DNA of 64,000 nucleotides from Gaiellasilicea sp033857955. Lineage in GTDB: Bacteria > Actinomycetota > Thermoleophilia > Gaiellales > Gaiellaceae. Position numbers and translations under genes: made by a program. Where the stretch lies: contig JAWVCW010000006.1 of assembly GCA_033857955.1 (NCBI GenBank), forward strand, positions 248,001-312,000. The letters run 5' to 3'. The notes under the pieces were generated by a model that was not told where the DNA came from, searched no databases, and worked only from the letters and a program-made list of their open reading frames with translations. Shown here piece after piece: positions 42,341-50,122 of this stretch (its first letter is position 1; each line of letters opens with the position of its first letter).

Positions 42341-43035
42341 GCGAGACGCCCGGCGAGAAGGCGGCGCGTGAGGAACTCGCGTCACGCACCCGCGTCACGC
42401 TGCGACCGATCGCGGGCCCGCTCGCGCTCGGCTTCTTCGGGCTCGCCGCAGCGACGTTCGTCATGTCGGGGCTGCAGCTCGGCTGGGTGGAGCCGACCGA
42501 AGGGAAACAGGTGGCGCTCTGCATCCTGGCGTTCACCGTGCCGTTGCAGTTCACGGCCTCGATCTTCGGCTTCCTGGCGCGTGACGGCGTCGCCGCGACG
42601 GGCATGGGCCTCCTGAGCGGCATCTGGGCAGCGGTTGGCCTCGTCACCTTCACGGGCAAGCCGGGCACGACGAGCGATGCGCTCGGGCTCTTCCTGCTCG
42701 TCGCCGGCGTGGCGATGTGGGCACCGGCCTCGTCGGCGGTCGCGTCGAAGCTCGTTCCGACGCTCGTGCTCTCGACCGCCGGTCTCCGCTTTTTCGTCAC
42801 GGGCCTCTACCAGCTCACGTCGAACAAAGCCTGGGAGAACACAGCCGGCGTCATCGGCCTCCTGCTCGCGTGCTTCGCGGTCTACGCCGCCTACGCGGCC
42901 GAGTTCGAGGACGTGCTGAAGAGGCCCTTGCTTCCGCTCGGCCGCCGCGGCAAGGGCGAGCAGGCGGTCAAGGGAACCTACGCCGAGCAGATCGCGAACG
43001 TCGCCCACGAGCCGGGCGTGCGTCAGCAGCTCTAG
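42337..43035 (+). CDS. GPR1/FUN34/YaaH-family membrane transporter
   Basis: The 232-aa product starts at ATGA overlap with the helical protein. Six transmembrane helices lie between residues 25 and 195. The first (IAGPLALGFFGLAAATFVM) resembles the NPAPLGL-type entry motif of acetate/succinate channels, here degenerate (RPIAGPLALG). Family members move acetate, succinate or ammonium. The link to a molybdopterin oxidoreductase suggests transport of its substrate or product (inference). The last 4 nt overlap the convergent DDAH-like gene. Confidence 0.72.
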   Translation: MSETPGEKAAREELASRTRVTLRPIAGPLALGFFGLAAATFVMSGLQLGWVEPTEGKQVALCILAFTVPLQFTASIFGFLARDGVAATGMGLLSGIWAAVGLVTFTGKPGTTSDALGLFLLVAGVAMWAPASSAVASKLVPTLVLSTAGLRFFVTGLYQLTSNKAWENTAGVIGLLLACFAVYAAYAAEFEDVLKRPLLPLGRRGKGEQAVKGTYAEQIANVAHEPGVRQQL

Positions 43036-43883
43036 CTCCTGAGGATGGGCCTCGTCAGGCAGGTCGGGCCGCCGTCGCCCTTGCGGGAGATCTCGTCGCC
43101 CTTGTAGGTGACGACCTCCACCCCGGCCGCTTCTATCCGCCGGCGGGTCTCGTCGTTCCCCTCGAGCGCGAGCGCGCGCCGGGGGCCGAGCGCGAGGACG
43201 TTCGGGCCCATCGTCTCGAACTCCTCGTCCGGCACCTCGACGATCTCGATCCCGCGCTCGTGCAGCAGCTCCATCATCCGGACGGGGGCAAGCCGGGGGT
43301 AGACGAGCGCGAGATCGTCGTCGAGCGGCGAGATCAGGCTCATCAGGTGCATCACTTCGCCGCGGCCGTTCCAGTGCGGCAGGTCGTAGCTGAGCACCCC
43401 GGCGTCCGGGAATGCTCGCGCGAGCTGCTCGACGCCGGCGGCGTTCGTCCGATAGCCGCGACCGACGAGCAGCGTCTCGCGGTCGAGCCAGAGCGTGTCG
43501 CCGCCGTCGATCGTCCCGGGCGCCTCGATCCGCGCCGCGATCGGGATGCCCGCAGCCGCGAGGTCTGCCTCGAGCGCGCTCGGCTCGCCCAGGCGCCCGT
43601 CCTTGCCGGGGCGAAGGAGGACAGCGCCCTGCACGCCGACGAGCAGCGGGTCGTAGGCGTAGATCGCGTCCGGGTTTCCCGGCTCGCCCTGCGCGAGGAT
43701 CACCTCGGCGCCCGCGTTCTCGAGGATGACGCGCAGGGCCTGGTGCTCCTCCGCCGCGACGGCCGAGTCGGGCTTCGACCGCCAGCCGTACTCCTCCCAC
43801 CGCTCCGCGTCGGCGGGCTGCGGGGCACGGACGAGCACCCGCTTGAGCGGGTCGGTCATCGAGCGGGCGCCGTAGCCGATCAT
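43032..43883 (-). CDS. dimethylarginine dimethylaminohydrolase-like guanidino hydrolase
   Basis: The 283-aa product belongs to the amidinotransferase (guanidino-group modifying) superfamily. Visible motifs are GEPGNPDAIYAYDPLL, PGTIDGGDTLWLDRETL, VMHLMSLISP with the catalytic His, and the C-terminal nucleophile C275 in GGPTCLTRPI. It should hydrolyse a guanidino compound such as dimethylarginine to citrulline and amine, or arginine. It stands alone, convergent with the transporter gene, divergent from the flavin-oxidase gene. Confidence 0.87.
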   Translation of the reverse strand: MIGYGARSMTDPLKRVLVRAPQPADAERWEEYGWRSKPDSAVAAEEHQALRVILENAGAEVILAQGEPGNPDAIYAYDPLLVGVQGAVLLRPGKDGRLGEPSALEADLAAAGIPIAARIEAPGTIDGGDTLWLDRETLLVGRGYRTNAAGVEQLARAFPDAGVLSYDLPHWNGRGEVMHLMSLISPLDDDLALVYPRLAPVRMMELLHERGIEIVEVPDEEFETMGPNVLALGPRRALALEGNDETRRRIEAAGVEVVTYKGDEISRKGDGGPTCLTRPILRS

Positions 43884-43949
43884 CGGAGCGCAACGCTAGC
43901 TCACGCGGCGGCGTGGACTTCCCGCGCGTCTCGGCGCATCATTCTCCGG

Positions 43950-44540
43950 GTGGGCATCTACCACGACGGCAACCGGAGCTTTCAGGACCGCTTCGACACG
44001 CGACGGCTCGCCGACCGGATCGAGGAACGGATCGTCCACGACGCGATCGACGACGGCGACCGCGCGTTCATCGAGGCGCGCGACATGCTCTTCCTCGCCA
44101 CGGTGGACGCCGACGGCGCGCCGCAGTGCTCCTACAAGGGCGGCGAGCCCGGCTTCGTCCGCGTGCTCGACGAGCGCACGATCGCGTTCCCGAGCTTCGA
44201 CGGCAACGGCATGTACCTCTCGCTCGGGAACATCGCCGAGACGGCGCAGGTCGGACTCCTCTTCATCGACTTCGAAGGGCAGAAACGGCTGCGCCTGAAC
44301 GGGTCTGCGTCGATCGACGAGGACGACCCCCTCCTCGCCGAGTACGCGCGAGCGCAGTGCATCGTCCGCGTCCGGGCGACCGAGGTCTTCCCGAACTGCC
44401 CGCGCTACATCCATCGCATGCAGCTCGTCGAGCACTCGCGTTTCACGCCGCGCGCCGACTGCGAGCCACCGGTGCCGGACTGGAAGCGGCGCGAGTGGGC
44501 CCGCGACGTGCTTCCAGCCGGCGATCCGGCGAACGACTAG
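43950..44540 (+). CDS. pyridoxamine 5'-phosphate oxidase-fold flavoprotein
   Basis: The 196-aa product starts at GTG. The split-barrel FMN-binding core shows in DRAFIEARDMLFLATVDADG, PQCSYKGGEPGFVRVLDE and IAFPSFDGNGMYLSLGNI, with the downstream VGLLFIDFEGQKRLRLNG strand. Many such proteins are FMN- or F420-dependent reductases rather than true PdxH. The C-terminal CPRYIHRMQLVEHSRFTP motif is typical of a bacterial subgroup of unknown substrate. It converges on the DUF2339 gene with a 4-nt overlap. Confidence 0.88.
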   Translation: MGIYHDGNRSFQDRFDTRRLADRIEERIVHDAIDDGDRAFIEARDMLFLATVDADGAPQCSYKGGEPGFVRVLDERTIAFPSFDGNGMYLSLGNIAETAQVGLLFIDFEGQKRLRLNGSASIDEDDPLLAEYARAQCIVRVRATEVFPNCPRYIHRMQLVEHSRFTPRADCEPPVPDWKRREWARDVLPAGDPAND

Positions 44541-47275
44541 CTCGAAGCAACCTCGGTGGAGAGCCGCTGGTAGAAGAAGCCGGCGAGCAGGAGCACCGCG
44601 CCGACCGCTAGGAACGAGAGGGCTCGGGTGACCGAGTTGAGCGTGCTCAGGTCGTAGAGGAAGAGCTTGCCGAGCGCGAGCACGAAGAGCCCGAGGCCGG
44701 CAAGCCTCAGCACCCGCAGGCTGCGGCGCAGGCCGACGATGAGGGCCGTGAAGGCGACCGCGCCCCAGAAGGCGCTGACCGCGGTGTGCCCGCGCTGGAA
44801 CTCCGTGGTCTCGCCGGCCGTGGAGAGCGCCTCGGCGATGCCCAGGATCGAGAGAGAGGCGGCGTAGAGGCCGAGGCAGCCGAGCATCCACAGCAGTCCC
44901 TGCCGCACGACCTCGACGTGGTCGTCGATCCAGCGGTCGACGTCGTCCGCCGCCTCGAAGCGCCGCAGCAAGACGAAGAGCGCCGCGAGCGCTCCGCCGA
45001 CGAGCAGGAGAGCCGGGACGCCTTCGGCGGGCACGCTGCTCGCATGCACGAAGTCGCCGGGCTGCGCGAGCTCCTCGAGCGTGTAGCCGGCCGCGATCGC
45101 AGCGAGTGAGGCGGAGGCGAGCCACAGGCGCGGCTCGAGCAGGAACCGGCCGAGCGCGGCCGCGGCGATGGCGCCGAGAGCCAGAGCGAGGACGAGCCAC
45201 GAGCCGTCGAGCAGCAACCACGATGCGCCGATGCCCAGGGCGGTAGCCGCAACCCAGAAGCACGTCGCGAGCTCGCGGCGGCGCCAGACCGCGGCCGCGA
45301 TAAGGGCGTGAGCCGACGCCGCCACCAGCAGCCCATAGCCGTGCCGGTCCGCCGAGAGCAGCTGGGAGGAGGCGAAAGTGGACAAGAGAGCGCTGAACGC
45401 GACTGCGGCCGCGGGAACAATCGGCACCGGCCGCCGGGCCAGCAAGCCGTGGAAGAGCGCAGCGGAGACGCAGGCGCCGGCGAGGATGAGGGCCGACCAG
45501 CCGCTGACGTGATCGAGCTCGGGGATTGTGAAGAGTGCGAACGAGCAAATCGTGACGCCGAGGACGGCCAGCCCGCCGATTTCGAGCAGCTGTGAGCGGC
45601 GGACGCCGAGCGCGAGTAGAGCCAGAGCGACGAGCGACCACAGTCCCGTCACCGCCACGTGCCCCCAGTCGAAAGCGGGCTCGACGTTCATCCGGTCTAA
45701 GAGCTCGAGCAGAGAGAGCGACGCGGCGTCTACCGCCAGGATGAGGGCGAGACCCAGCGAGGCGAGAGACAGGGTGCGGCGCTGGTCGTGCATGTCCTCC
45801 AGGAACTCGCGGAGGAACTTCGGCGTCGTGTCGAGGCCGCGCGGATGCGGCCACGAGCGAGCCAGCAGCCCGTACGCCGCCGCGCCGACAGCGACGGCGA
45901 GCAGGGCCGGCACCCCGGCGATGTGGTCTCCGAACCGCGTGAAGAGCAGGTCGGGCTCCGCCTCGCGCACCAGCGTGTACGCGAGCGCGAGGCAGAGGTA
46001 TGCGAGCCCGAGCAACTGGAAGCGTGCTTCGGCGATGCGCCGGCCGAGCCACGCGAGCACGGCGGTCTCCGCCGCCCACGCGACGACGAGCGCCGGCCCG
46101 TCGAAGAACTGAGCGAGCGCCACCGCGGCCAGCGCAGACCCGGCAGCCGAGGCAAGAGCCGAGAGCTCGCGCTGGCGCCGCCACGCCCAAAGTGCGACGG
46201 CGCCGTAGACGATGGCCGCTGCGGCGACTCCGATTCCGCGTGCGTCGCCGTCGAGGAGGACGAAACTGGAGAACAAGGTCAGGGCGACGTTTGCGCCGGC
46301 GTAGAGGCTGGCAATCCCGTCGAGCTGCGACCCGCCGGAGCGCAGTTGCCGTGCGACGCCGGTGCCGAGGTAGAGCAGGCCGAAGACAGCGGCGACGACG
46401 AGCACCGGGGCTCGCGCGGGCTCGCCCTCCTGGAAGACGAGCGTCGCGAACTGCGGCACGCTGACGACACCCGCGGCGATGAGCAGGACGTCCCAGCGCC
46501 GGTAGGCGCCGACGATCGCGGCGCCGAGGAAGACGAGCGCCACGAAGCCGGTTCCGGTGGCCGTTGCCTGATCGTCGATCAGGGCGACGGCCGGCACGCA
46601 CATCGCGCCGATGAGGCCGAAGGCCGCGACGATCTCGGACGACCAGCGGAGCGAGAGCGCGACTGCGATCGCCGCGATCCCCGCTGCAAGTGCGAGGGCC
46701 GCCAGCGGCGGCACCAGGTCGTACCGGGCTGCCGCGAAGAGCAGCGTCGCGTAGCCGCCCGCGATGCCGGCTCCGGCCGCAGCGACCGCCGCGTAGAGCC
46801 GGCCATAACGAGCGTGCGCGAACACGCCGGCGGCGAAGACGATCGCTGACGCGGCGGCGCCGAGCACGACCCGCTCGGTCGGGCCGATCCAGCCGTTGCT
46901 CGCGGCCAGGGCGAAGAAGAAGACGACGCCGAGCAGGGTCACGATCCCGCCCGCGAGCGCGAGACCGCGGGCGCCCAGCAGGTCTGCCGCCTCGAGCCGG
47001 GGCATCATCACCTCGCGGCTCCAGAAAGATGGCGCGCGCGGCGGCGCCGCCACGTAGGCCGGCTTCGGCGGCGGCGCGGAAGGCTCGCGCGCCCACGCCT
47101 CCGGCGAGACGCTCACGGGCGTCGCGGGAGGCAGAGGAGGCGCGACGCGCAGTGGCGCCGTCTCGGGTGCCGGAGCTTCGGTGCGCGTCAGCTCGGCGCG
47201 GAGGTCGACCACCTCTTGGTTGAGCCGGCTGAGATCGCGCTCCATCCGCTCGAGTCGTTCCAGCATCGTGGTCAT
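44537..47275 (-). CDS. DUF2339 multi-spanning membrane protein
   Basis: The 912-aa product begins with a coiled segment (MLERLERMERDLSRLNQEVV) and a Pro-rich linker, followed by more than twenty hydrophobic helices to the C-terminus. The segment FWSREVMMPRLEAADLLGAR before helix 1 and the repeated Ala/Leu-rich helices match DUF2339, a family of unknown function with some relation to polytopic polymer-handling proteins. The start overlaps the XRE regulator's stop (ATGA), so the two are coupled. Function unknown. Confidence 0.85.
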   Translation of the reverse strand: MTTMLERLERMERDLSRLNQEVVDLRAELTRTEAPAPETAPLRVAPPLPPATPVSVSPEAWAREPSAPPPKPAYVAAPPRAPSFWSREVMMPRLEAADLLGARGLALAGGIVTLLGVVFFFALAASNGWIGPTERVVLGAAASAIVFAAGVFAHARYGRLYAAVAAAGAGIAGGYATLLFAAARYDLVPPLAALALAAGIAAIAVALSLRWSSEIVAAFGLIGAMCVPAVALIDDQATATGTGFVALVFLGAAIVGAYRRWDVLLIAAGVVSVPQFATLVFQEGEPARAPVLVVAAVFGLLYLGTGVARQLRSGGSQLDGIASLYAGANVALTLFSSFVLLDGDARGIGVAAAAIVYGAVALWAWRRQRELSALASAAGSALAAVALAQFFDGPALVVAWAAETAVLAWLGRRIAEARFQLLGLAYLCLALAYTLVREAEPDLLFTRFGDHIAGVPALLAVAVGAAAYGLLARSWPHPRGLDTTPKFLREFLEDMHDQRRTLSLASLGLALILAVDAASLSLLELLDRMNVEPAFDWGHVAVTGLWSLVALALLALGVRRSQLLEIGGLAVLGVTICSFALFTIPELDHVSGWSALILAGACVSAALFHGLLARRPVPIVPAAAVAFSALLSTFASSQLLSADRHGYGLLVAASAHALIAAAVWRRRELATCFWVAATALGIGASWLLLDGSWLVLALALGAIAAAALGRFLLEPRLWLASASLAAIAAGYTLEELAQPGDFVHASSVPAEGVPALLLVGGALAALFVLLRRFEAADDVDRWIDDHVEVVRQGLLWMLGCLGLYAASLSILGIAEALSTAGETTEFQRGHTAVSAFWGAVAFTALIVGLRRSLRVLRLAGLGLFVLALGKLFLYDLSTLNSVTRALSFLAVGAVLLLAGFFYQRLSTEVASS

Positions 47276-47577
47276 GTCGTCCCTTCGATCGTGTCCTCGC
47301 GCGGCCGCAGCTCGACATGCAGGTCGCAGTCGAGCGCGTCCGCAATGCGGAGGAGGGTGTCGATGCGCGGTGGCCGGCCGCCGCTCTCGAGCCGGGCGAT
47401 CGCGGACTGCGTCGTTCCGACTCGATTGGCGAGCTCGCGCTGCGAGAGACCCAGCGCCCCGCGGCGCTCGGCCAGCTCGTTGGCGATGGCGGCGAAGAAC
47501 CAGCCCTTGTCCGCGCCCGCGAGGCGGGCTCTGAGGCGGGTGGCGGACGTTTTGGGCTTCTCCTCACCGTATCGCAT
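47272..47577 (-). CDS. XRE-family helix-turn-helix regulator, leaderless mRNA
   Basis: The 101-aa product starts at ATG 47577, placed 7 nt after a TATGAT -10 box, so transcription should begin at or near the A of the start codon. An in-frame ATG at 47589 lies inside the -10 box and cannot be used from this promoter. The HTH spans about residues 42-98 (LGLSQRELANRVGTTQSAI, RPPRIDTLLRIADALDCDL), as in HigA/antitoxin-like XRE proteins. It is coupled to the DUF2339 gene and probably controls it and itself. Confidence 0.88.
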   Translation of the reverse strand: MRYGEEKPKTSATRLRARLAGADKGWFFAAIANELAERRGALGLSQRELANRVGTTQSAIARLESGGRPPRIDTLLRIADALDCDLHVELRPREDTIEGTT

Positions 47578-47584
47578 GTTTGCG

Positions 47585-47612
47585 ATCATAGCGAGATTGC
47601 TATTGCTGTCAA
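47585..47612 (-). promoter_or_regulatory. consensus sigma-70 promoter giving a leaderless transcript
   Basis: On the minus strand: TTGACA (47612-47607), 16-nt spacer, TATGAT (47590-47585), then 7 nt to ATG. Both boxes are near consensus. An imperfect repeat TAGCAATCTCGCTA overlapping the spacer and -10 may be an operator for the XRE protein. Confidence 0.85.
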
Positions 47613-47618
47613 GTGGGT

Positions 47619-48410
47619 CTAGCCGGCGAGGCGGAGCTGCTGTGCGGTGCGGTCGTGCTCGACCGAGCCCGGGTCGAGCCGCTCGAGCGCGTCGTGCAGG
47701 TAGGCACGAGCCTGCTCGTCGTGCCCCTGACCGCGGTGGAGCGCGCCCAGGTTCGCGAGCACGCGACCGGCACCGTGGCTGTCGCCGAGCTCGGTCAGGA
47801 GCGCGACGGCCGTCTCCAGAGAGTCGAGTGCGCCCGCCTCGTCGCCGATCCGGGCCTGAGCAAGCCCGAGCCCGTTGAGCGTCAGCGCCTTGCCGCGGCG
47901 GTCCTCGAGCACCCGGAAGATCTCGAGTGCTTCCTCGCCGAGCGCGATCGCTTCCTCAGCCTGGCCCGCGTGGCGGCACGCTGCTGCGCGCTCGTTGAGC
48001 TTCATCGCCTCGCGCCTGCGGTCCGGGTCGAGCCGTGGAAGCTGGATCTCCCGAGCCGCGCGCCCGGCGGCGACCGCGCTCTGAGAACCGGCCCGAGCGA
48101 CACGTCCAGCCGCACGCCGAGTCGCACGCCCAACGGCCGCCGCGCCGTGGCCGCCGATCCGAGCCGCGGCGCGTGCCTGGCGGCGAGCCCCGTCGCGCAG
48201 CCCTGCCCAGTCGATCCGTGCGGCCCGCGCAGACGCGGCAGCGACGCCGGGCCGACCCTGAAGTGCGACCGCCGCCGCTCCGACTCCCACAACGACGGCT
48301 GCCGCGACCAGCAGGGGGTGGATCCCGACCGCGACGAGTAAGGCGCCCCAGAGGACGGCAAGCCCGGCGAGGGCCGCCAAGCGCCGTCGGTTGTCTGGCT
48401 CTCGCGTCAT
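47619..48410 (-). CDS. TPR-repeat membrane protein
   Basis: The 263-aa product (ATG 48410, preceded by AAGGGGA) has two N-terminal hydrophobic helices (LAALAGLAVLWGALLVAVGI, LLVAAAVVVGVGAAAVAL), an Ala/Arg-rich basic linker and a C-terminal domain of about three tetratricopeptide repeats: AGQAEEAIALGEEALEIF, RGKALTLNGLGLAQARIG and GRVLANLGALHRGQGHDE. It is a membrane-tethered interaction protein. It ends 7 nt before the -35 box of the XRE promoter, so read-through could affect that operon. Confidence 0.82.
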   Translation of the reverse strand: MTREPDNRRRLAALAGLAVLWGALLVAVGIHPLLVAAAVVVGVGAAAVALQGRPGVAAASARAARIDWAGLRDGARRQARAAARIGGHGAAAVGRATRRAAGRVARAGSQSAVAAGRAAREIQLPRLDPDRRREAMKLNERAAACRHAGQAEEAIALGEEALEIFRVLEDRRGKALTLNGLGLAQARIGDEAGALDSLETAVALLTELGDSHGAGRVLANLGALHRGQGHDEQARAYLHDALERLDPGSVEHDRTAQQLRLAG

Positions 48411-48511
48411 CACTGTCCCCTTCTCGCGATACGTGCCAGTCAAACCACTTCGCCCTGCGCCGAGGCGATCCTGCGGCGGGCTACGCGAGACCCAGCGGTC
48501 ATCAGAAAACT

Positions 48512-48530
48512 TTGTGTTTCAGAAACACAA
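48512..48530. repeat. 19-bp perfect palindrome, copy 3
   Basis: TTGTGTTTCAGAAACACAA, identical to the copies at 18798 and 18875. It lies 68 bp from copy 4, between the livF stop and the TPR gene start. Confidence 0.9.
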
Positions 48531-48579
48531 GCCGCCTCGGCGCGGCTCCGAACGCCGCAACCATGCGGTGGGCGGGAGC

Positions 48580-48598
48580 TTGTGTTTCAGAAACACAA
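48580..48598. repeat. 19-bp perfect palindrome, copy 4
   Basis: Identical core; 7 nt beyond the livF stop codon. Flanks GAGCT before and CGCTCTCA after match those of copy 2 beyond the acyltransferase stop, although the two host genes are unrelated. Confidence 0.9.
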
Positions 48599-48605
48599 GC
48601 CGCTC

Positions 48606-49334
48606 TCAGCGGCCGAGGTAGGCCTTGCGGAGATCCTCGTCCTCCAGCAGGTCCTTCGCCTTCCCCTCGAGCACGACGCGACCGGTCGAGAGCACGTAGC
48701 CGCGGTCGGCGATCGAGAGGGAGACGTTCGCGTTCTGCTCGACGACGAGCATCGCGACGCCGGACTCGTGCACCTGCTTGATGATCTCGAAGCTCCGCTC
48801 GACGAGGATCGGCGCGAGCCCCATCGAGGGCTCGTCCATCAGCAGGAGCTTGGGCTTGGACATCAGCGCGCGGCCCATCGCGAGCATCTGCTGCTCTCCG
48901 CCGGAGAGCGTTCCGGCCAGCTGCTTGCGGCGCTCGTACAGCAGCGGAAAGAGCCGGTAGACGCGCTCGAACTCCTCCTTCAGATCGGCCTTCGGCCGCA
49001 GGTAGGCGCCCATCTCCAGGTTCTCGAGCACGCTCATCGGCGCGAAGACACGGCGGTTCTCGGGCACGATCGCTAGCCCGCGCGCGATCCGGTGCGCGGT
49101 CGGCCGCTGCGTGATCTCCTCCCCCGCGAAGCGCACCGTCCCGTTCCGCGGCGAGACGATCCCGAGAATCGTCTTCAGCGTCGTCGACTTGCCGGACGCG
49201 TTGCCCCCGAGCAGGCAGACGAGCTCGCCCTCCCCGACGTGGAGATTGACCTGCTGGAGGATGTGGATCTGGCCGTAGTAGGTGTCGACGGCTTCCAGCT
49301 CGAGTAGGGGCTTCGCAGGCTCGGTGACCGTCAC
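48606..49334 (-). CDS. livF: branched-chain amino-acid ABC importer ATPase LivF
   Basis: The 242-aa ATPase starts at GTG overlapping the livG stop (GTGA). Walker A reads GGNASGKST, a variant of the usual GxNGAGKST with Ser for Ala. The signature is LSGGEQQMLAMGRAL, Walker B LLLMDEPSMGLAP, and the switch residue VVEQNANVSL. LivF-type proteins pair with LivG to drive LivHM. It is the last gene of the cupin-livKHMGF operon; a palindrome doublet follows 7 nt after its stop. Confidence 0.95.
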   Translation of the reverse strand: MTVTEPAKPLLELEAVDTYYGQIHILQQVNLHVGEGELVCLLGGNASGKSTTLKTILGIVSPRNGTVRFAGEEITQRPTAHRIARGLAIVPENRRVFAPMSVLENLEMGAYLRPKADLKEEFERVYRLFPLLYERRKQLAGTLSGGEQQMLAMGRALMSKPKLLLMDEPSMGLAPILVERSFEIIKQVHESGVAMLVVEQNANVSLSIADRGYVLSTGRVVLEGKAKDLLEDEDLRKAYLGR

Positions 49335-50122
49335 TTGGTCGCCGTCGCCTTCGTGCCCAGGTACGCCTCGACGACGCGCGGATTCGTCGCGACCTCGTCG
49401 AAGCTGCCCTCGGCGATCTGGATGCCGTGGTCGAGCGCGATCACGCGGTCCGAGATCCCCTCGACGACGTGCATGTCGTGCTCGATCACGAGGATCGTGT
49501 AGCCGCCGTCGGTGCGGAGCTTCGCGATCAGCTCCGTGATCTCGTGCGTCTCCTTCGGGTTCATTCCTGCGGCGGGCTCGTCGAGCAGGAGCAAGCGCGC
49601 ACCGGTCGCGGTTGCGCGGGCGATCTCGAGGCGCCGGCGGTTCGCGTACGACAGCGAGTAGGCGGGCTGATTCCAGCGGTAGCCCATCAGCCGCTGGCCG
49701 AAGAACGAGAGCTTCTCCTCCGCGAGCTCGTTGATCTCCCGCTCCTCGCGCCGCATGCCCGGCGTTCGCAGGATCGAGCGGAGCACCCCGGCGCGCGTGC
49801 GGCCGTACGCCGCGGCCATCACGTTCTCCTTCACGGTCATGTTCAGGAAGAGACGCAGCGTCTGGAATGTCCGCGCCACCCCGAGCCGCGTGATCTGGTG
49901 CGGCGGCAGCCCCACGAGCGAGCGGCCGTCGAACAGGATCTCGCCGTGATCGGGGCGGTAGACGCCGGTGATCAGGTTGAAGAGCGTCGTCTTGCCGGCG
50001 CCGTTGGGGCCGATGACGCTGACGATCTCGCCCTCGTCCACGTGCAGGTCGAGCCGGTCGATCACCTGCAGGCCGCCGAACGCCTTCGAGATCCCCTTCA
50101 GCTCGAGGAGCATCGCCGCCAT
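49331..50122 (-). CDS. livG: branched-chain amino-acid ABC importer ATPase LivG
   Basis: The 263-aa product starts at ATG 50122, overlapping the LivM stop by 1 nt (TGATG). Walker A is GPNGAGKTT, the Q-loop RTFQTLRLF, the signature YSLSYANRRRLEIARA (signature LSYGxxR-like, as usual in LivG), Walker B LLLLDEPAAGMNP and the switch VIEHDMHVVEG. The C-terminal BCA_ABC_TP_C tail (VATNPRVVEAYLG) is present. Confidence 0.95.
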   Translation of the reverse strand: MAAMLLELKGISKAFGGLQVIDRLDLHVDEGEIVSVIGPNGAGKTTLFNLITGVYRPDHGEILFDGRSLVGLPPHQITRLGVARTFQTLRLFLNMTVKENVMAAAYGRTRAGVLRSILRTPGMRREEREINELAEEKLSFFGQRLMGYRWNQPAYSLSYANRRRLEIARATATGARLLLLDEPAAGMNPKETHEITELIAKLRTDGGYTILVIEHDMHVVEGISDRVIALDHGIQIAEGSFDEVATNPRVVEAYLGTKATATK

